The notes beneath the pieces are model-generated. The model saw only the letters and a program-made list of their open reading frames with translations, ran no database searches and was not told the origin of the DNA. The position numbers and the translations under genes are program-made. Positions 60,733 through 64,000 of a stretch of DNA of 64,000 nt are shown here, piece by piece. Numbering within the stretch: the first letter of the stretch is position 1; the number at the start of each line of letters is the position of its first letter. Source of the DNA: Leifsonia shinshuensis (GTDB lineage Bacteria > Actinomycetota > Actinomycetes > Actinomycetales > Microbacteriaceae); contig NZ_CP043641.1 of assembly GCF_014217625.1 (NCBI RefSeq), positions 248,001-312,000 on the forward strand, read 5' to 3'.

Positions 60733-62247
60733 ATGGAATCGGCGGTGCGCAGGCTCATCCCGTCGTCGTTCACCCCCGTCCCGTCGTACCGCCCGGAGCA
60801 CGCCGTCGGCTTCGAGGCGGTGACCTCCTTCGCACCAGGGCTCGACGCGATCGGGATCGCTGTCGGCACCGACGGCCCCGTGGACCCCGACCTCGGCCTC
60901 GACCGGGGCGCGCTCGAGCGCGCCGGGTTCGAGGGCAAGGCCGGACAGACTCTGCTGGTGCCGACCGAGGCCGCGTCGCTGCTCTACGCGGTGGGCTCGG
61001 GCGACTCCGGGGAGCTCACGGCCGACGTCCTCCGCGACATCGCCGCCACGTTCGCCCGCGCGGCCGCGTCGTCGGCCGCGATCGGGCTCCGCCTCCCGAC
61101 GACGGGAGCCGTGCCGCCGGAACGGGTCGGCCAGGTCGTCGCCGAGGGCGCGCTGCTGGGCCGTTACCGCTACTCCGAGCTGAAGTCGGCGCCCGCCGTC
61201 ACCGAGCTCACCCGGGTCGAGGTGCTCGTCGACGAGGCGCCGTCCTCCGCCGTGGCCGACGGGCTCCCGGCCGGTGCGATCACCGCCCGCGGCGCCGCGA
61301 TCGCCCGCGACCTTGCCAACACGCCGCCCGGTCACCTGACCGCGACCGACTTCGGCGAGCTCGCCCTGGAGCTCGCCGCCGATTTCGGCCTCGATGTCGA
61401 GGTCTTCGACCGGCAGCAGCTGGTCGAGCTCGGCTGCGGCGGCCTGCTCGGGGTCAACGCCGGCAGCGCCGAGGAGCCGCGGATGATCCGGCTCCGCTAC
61501 GCCCCGTCCGGCGAGTCGACCGGGCACCTGGCCCTCGTCGGCAAGGGCATCATGTACGACTCGGGCGGCATCAGCCTCAAGCCGTCCGACCCGATGCACC
61601 TGCTGATGAAGATGGACATGGGCGGGGCGGCCGCGATCTTCGGCGCGCTCTCCAGCCTCCAGGACCTCGGCTGCACGACGACGGTCACGGCGTTCCTGAT
61701 GTGCACGGACAACATGCCGTCCGGTTCGGCGTACAAGCTGGGCGACGTGCTCACCGCGCGCGGAGGCACGACGGTGGAGGTCAAGAACACCGACGCCGAG
61801 GGGCGCCTCGTGCTGATGGACGGCCTCGTCCTCGCAACGGAGGAGCAGCCGGACGCGGTGGTGGACATCGCGACGCTCACCGGCGGGGCGCTGATGGCGC
61901 TCGGACCGGCCAGGGCTGCGCTGTTCGCCACCGACCAGGGGCTGGCCGACGCGATCGTGGCGGCCTCCCGCAGCACCGACGAGAAGGTCTGGCAGCTCCC
62001 GCTGGAGACTGCCTACCGCAAGCTGCTGGACTCCGACATCGCCGACATCGCCAACGTCGGAGGTCCGTACGCGGGAGCGACGACGGCCGCACTGTTCCTG
62101 CGCGAGTTCGTCGGCGAGACCCCGTGGGCGCACCTCGACATCGCGGGCACGATGCACGCCGACAGCGACGACGCCTGGCGCGCCAAGGGCGCGACCGGCT
62201 ACGGCGCCCGCCTCCTCGCCGAGCTCGCCCTCCGCTTCCGCCGCTAA
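60733..62247 (+). CDS. pepA: Leucyl aminopeptidase (M17)
   Basis: Cytosolic di-zinc aminopeptidase that removes N-terminal residues; 504 residues. The catalytic motifs are GKGIMYDSGGISLKPSDPM (metal lysine and aspartate), MKMDMGGAAAI and NTDAEGRLVLMDGL. The N-terminal macrodomain-like part is complete. It begins 1 nt after dhaM. Its TAA stop lies at the first base pairs of a 43-bp palindromic repeat. Confidence 0.95.
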   Translation: MESAVRRLIPSSFTPVPSYRPEHAVGFEAVTSFAPGLDAIGIAVGTDGPVDPDLGLDRGALERAGFEGKAGQTLLVPTEAASLLYAVGSGDSGELTADVLRDIAATFARAAASSAAIGLRLPTTGAVPPERVGQVVAEGALLGRYRYSELKSAPAVTELTRVEVLVDEAPSSAVADGLPAGAITARGAAIARDLANTPPGHLTATDFGELALELAADFGLDVEVFDRQQLVELGCGGLLGVNAGSAEEPRMIRLRYAPSGESTGHLALVGKGIMYDSGGISLKPSDPMHLLMKMDMGGAAAIFGALSSLQDLGCTTTVTAFLMCTDNMPSGSAYKLGDVLTARGGTTVEVKNTDAEGRLVLMDGLVLATEEQPDAVVDIATLTGGALMALGPARAALFATDQGLADAIVAASRSTDEKVWQLPLETAYRKLLDSDIADIANVGGPYAGATTAALFLREFVGETPWAHLDIAGTMHADSDDAWRAKGATGYGARLLAELALRFRR

Positions 62248-62288
62248 CGGAGGACATCCCGGCCGCCCGAGCCCGGATCTCCTCCGTT
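62246..62288. repeat. 43-bp imperfect palindrome, tandem copy 1
   Basis: Outer arms AACGGAGGA and TCCTCCGTT pair perfectly; the inner stem pairs in part. The first two bases are the AA of the pepA stop codon TAA. Confidence 0.7.
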
Positions 62289-62310
62289 CCCGCCGCGCCC
62301 GACCGTCGCC

Positions 62311-62353
62311 AACGGAGGACATCCCGGCCGCCCCAGCCGGGATCTCCTCCGTT
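62311..62353. repeat. 43-bp imperfect palindrome, tandem copy 2
   Basis: Same 43-bp element 65 bp further on, differing from copy 1 only near the centre. A 9-bp outer stem, one C-C mismatch, an 8-bp inner stem and a 7-nt loop give a strong hairpin. Confidence 0.75.
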
Positions 62354-62380
62354 CCCTGCCGACACGCCGTTGCCGGCGCG

Positions 62381-62395
62381 CGATCTCCTCCGCTG
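62381..62395. repeat. Half copy of the 43-bp palindrome
   Basis: Only the right arm, GATCTCCTCCG, is present, just before the end of the leftward acetyltransferase gene. Confidence 0.45.
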
Positions 62396-62400
62396 GCGAC

Positions 62401-62901
62401 CTACAGGTCGGCCGCCATCTCCAGCTCCCGGGCGGTGCGGTCGAGCGGGTAAGGCTGCGTGTTGCCGGTGAAGGCGAAGCCGCGGCGCTCGTAGTACCGG
62501 ATCGCCGCCGCATTGTGCTCGTGGACCTCCAGCAGCAGCCTCCCGGAGCGGAGCCGCGCCCAGGCGATTACGGAGTCCAGCAGCGCGTCCGCGACGCCGT
62601 GCTCGCGGCCGCGCAGGGACGGCGTGACGTAAACGCCGACCAGGTGCGGGTCGGGGGAGCCGGTGGCGTGGAAGCCGCCCATCGTCCCGAGCCACCGACC
62701 GTCCGGCGCGACCGCGGCGAACAGCCTGCCGCTGGAGGACGTGTTCGCCGCCCGCCGCCGCCAGTGCTCGTCGGGGTGCGCCCGCGCGCCGGCCAGCGTC
62801 TCGAGGAACGCGATGGGTGTGTCCTCGAGCATCTCCAGCCGGATCGCGCGGTACGCGGCCCAGTCGTCCTCGACGCTCGGGCGGACGACCCAGTCCGTCA
62901 C
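62401..62901 (-). CDS. GNAT family N-acetyltransferase
   Basis: Acetyl-CoA-dependent acetyltransferase of 166 residues, substrate unknown. The acetyl-CoA loop is VYVTPSLRGREHGVADALLD (R/Q-x-x-G-x-G/A form), and the C-terminal motif is EVHEHNAAAIRYYERRGFAFTG. The start is GTG 62901, 1 nt after the preceding aminotransferase gene on the same strand, so the two are probably co-transcribed. Confidence 0.9.
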   Translation of the reverse strand: MTDWVVRPSVEDDWAAYRAIRLEMLEDTPIAFLETLAGARAHPDEHWRRRAANTSSSGRLFAAVAPDGRWLGTMGGFHATGSPDPHLVGVYVTPSLRGREHGVADALLDSVIAWARLRSGRLLLEVHEHNAAAIRYYERRGFAFTGNTQPYPLDRTARELEMAADL

Positions 62902-62902
62902 G

Positions 62903-64000
62903 TCAGTTCCGCTCGGCCAGCAGCGCCTCGGTCTCGGCGAGCAGGATGGCCGTGCAGAGCCCGTCGAGCGCCGCGCGGAGCTCCGCGAGCGGCGGGAAGG
63001 TGGGCGCGATGCGGATGTTCGCGTCCCGCGGGTCCTCGCCGTACGGGAAAGTCGCCCCGGCGGGCGTCACCGCGATGCCGGCCTCCTTGGCGAGCTGGAC
63101 GGCGCGCTTGGCGCAGCCGTCGAGCACGTCCAGGCTGACGAAGTAGCCGCCGAGCGGCGCATTCCAGGCGCCGGCGCCCCACGGCTCCAGCCGCGCCCGG
63201 AACGCCTCGTCGACCGCGGCGAACTTCGGCTCCAGGATGGCGCGGTGCTTCTCCATGTGCGCCGCCAGCCCCTCCTGGTCGCGGAGCAGCTGCACGTGGC
63301 GGAGCTGGTTGATCTTGTCCGGGCCGATGCTCTGCGCGGCCGAGTTGTGCTGGAACCACGCGATGTTGGCCTCCGACGCGCCGACGAACGCGACCCCGGC
63401 CCCCGGGTACGTGACCTTGGAGGTGGAGGCGAAGATCAGCGGCCGGTCCGGGTTGCCGGCCTCGGCGGCCAGCGCGAGGATGTCGATCGGCTCCGGACGC
63501 TCGTCGCTCAGGTGGTGGACGACGTAGGCGTTGTCCCAGAACAGCCGGAAGTCGGCGGCGGCGGGCAGCGACACCAGCGCCCGCGCGACCTCCTCGCTGT
63601 ACACCGCGCCCGTGGGGTTGGAGTACACCGGCACGCACCACATGCCCTTGATGCTGTCGTCGGTCGCCAGCAGCGTCTCGATGGTCGCGATGTCGGGGCC
63701 GTCGTCGTTCATCGGCACCGCGATCATCCGGATGCCGAAGCGCTCGCAGATCGTGAAGTGGCGGTCGTAGCCGGGTACCGGCGCGAGGAAGCTGATCGAC
63801 TGGTGGCCCCAGGGCAGGTCGCCGCCGGGGACACCGTGCAGCAGGGCCTGCGCGACGGTGTCGTGCATGACCGTGAGGCTGGAGTTGCCCAGCGCGAGCA
63901 GCTGGGCGACCGGCACCCGCAGCGCGTCGGCGAAGATCGCGCGCAGCTCGGGGAGGCCGTTCGGACCGCCGTAGTTGCGGAGGTCGGTGCCCGCGGCGTC
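62903..64000 (-). CDS. Aspartate aminotransferase-like PLP enzyme (Rv3722c type), 5' end outside the window
   Basis: Fold-type I aminotransferase, about 366 visible residues of a family near 420. The frame is open to the window edge, reading LRNYGGPNGLPELRAIFADA upstream of the in-frame GTG at 63916, so that GTG is internal. Motifs: PVPGYDRHF, KGMWCVPVYSNPTG, WDNAYVVHHL, and the PLP lysine in STSKVTYPGAGVAF. QSIGPDKINQLRH is typical of the atypical aspartate aminotransferases represented by M. tuberculosis Rv3722c. It provides glutamate-aspartate nitrogen transfer in that organism; the same role here is inferred. Confidence 0.9.
   Translation of the reverse strand, partial: DAAGTDLRNYGGPNGLPELRAIFADALRVPVAQLLALGNSSLTVMHDTVAQALLHGVPGGDLPWGHQSISFLAPVPGYDRHFTICERFGIRMIAVPMNDDGPDIATIETLLATDDSIKGMWCVPVYSNPTGAVYSEEVARALVSLPAAADFRLFWDNAYVVHHLSDERPEPIDILALAAEAGNPDRPLIFASTSKVTYPGAGVAFVGASEANIAWFQHNSAAQSIGPDKINQLRHVQLLRDQEGLAAHMEKHRAILEPKFAAVDEAFRARLEPWGAGAWNAPLGGYFVSLDVLDGCAKRAVQLAKEAGIAVTPAGATFPYGEDPRDANIRIAPTFPPLAELRAALDGLCTAILLAETEALLAERN

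Noticed and set aside
62246..62395. CRISPR array
   Set aside because: Only two full copies, palindromic through their whole length, one 22-bp spacer and no cas genes.
1..64000. tRNA, rRNA, riboswitch or T-box
   Set aside because: The intergenic regions were read on both strands and no cloverleaf, rRNA stretch or known riboswitch core was recognised; a covariance-model search was not possible here.

Overview
The window is a GC-rich, densely coded stretch of an actinobacterial chromosome, most likely from the family Microbacteriaceae (Leifsonia-like). The reasons are gene order and gene type: a full actinobacterial division and cell-wall (dcw) cluster with sepF, yggT and divIVA (wag31) behind ftsZ; a serine/threonine kinase with PASTA repeats beside an Rv2175c-type protein; class II DAHP synthase; a diheme QcrC; and a MurE whose specificity loop does not fit a diaminopimelate enzyme. 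Placement below the order is inference. About 46 protein genes are seen, the first and last cut by the window edges. No tRNA, rRNA, CRISPR array, prophage or insertion sequence was found, and no gene-free gap exceeds 300 bases.

Layout. (1) 1-5.9 kb: pyruvate carboxylase, a ParA/MinD-like ATPase, peptide deformylase and an NAD-dependent epimerase. (2) 5.9-7.1 kb: a cluster of 52-bp palindromic elements around a DUF559 (Vsr/PD-(D/E)XK-like) gene; one copy is read in frame as the protein's C-terminus. (3) 7.1-17.6 kb: acyl-CoA synthetase, ROK glucokinase, PlsC acyltransferase, DAHP synthase, PASTA kinase, LysM muralytic-type protein, Rv2175c-like protein, polyprenyl synthase and DUF3040. This order resembles the Mycobacterium tuberculosis Rv2173-Rv2188 neighbourhood. 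(4) 17.8-37.7 kb: mraZ-rsmH-ftsL-ftsI-murE-murF-mraY-murD-ftsW-murG-murC-ftsQ-ftsZ-yggS-sepF-yggT-divIVA-lspA-rluD, mostly with overlapping start and stop codons, then dnaE. (5) 41.3-48.3 kb: flavin reductase, hisD, nrdR, pyrD, an RNase HI fusion, DUF3043, an M20 dipeptidase and an ErpA-type iron-sulfur carrier. (6) 48.4-57.1 kb: the aerobic respiratory chain, ctaC-ctaD-ctaF rightward and ctaE-qcrC-qcrA-qcrB leftward, with a MazG-like and an RlmA-like gene between the converging halves. (7) 57.2-64 kb: trpD, a PTS-dependent dihydroxyacetone kinase (dhaK, dhaL and an HPr-fused dhaM), leucyl aminopeptidase, tandem palindromes, a GNAT acetyltransferase and a partial Rv3722c-like aminotransferase.

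The genes cooperate mainly in envelope growth: precursor synthesis (murC-murG, mraY, polyprenyl synthase), septal synthesis (FtsW, FtsI, FtsL, FtsQ, FtsZ, SepF), polar growth (DivIVA) and muropeptide sensing (PASTA kinase). Two features stand out. First, several unrelated palindromic repeat families sit at gene 3' ends. Second, many genes carry a TANNNT hexamer 6-9 nt before the start codon and no Shine-Dalgarno sequence, which is the pattern of leaderless transcripts.
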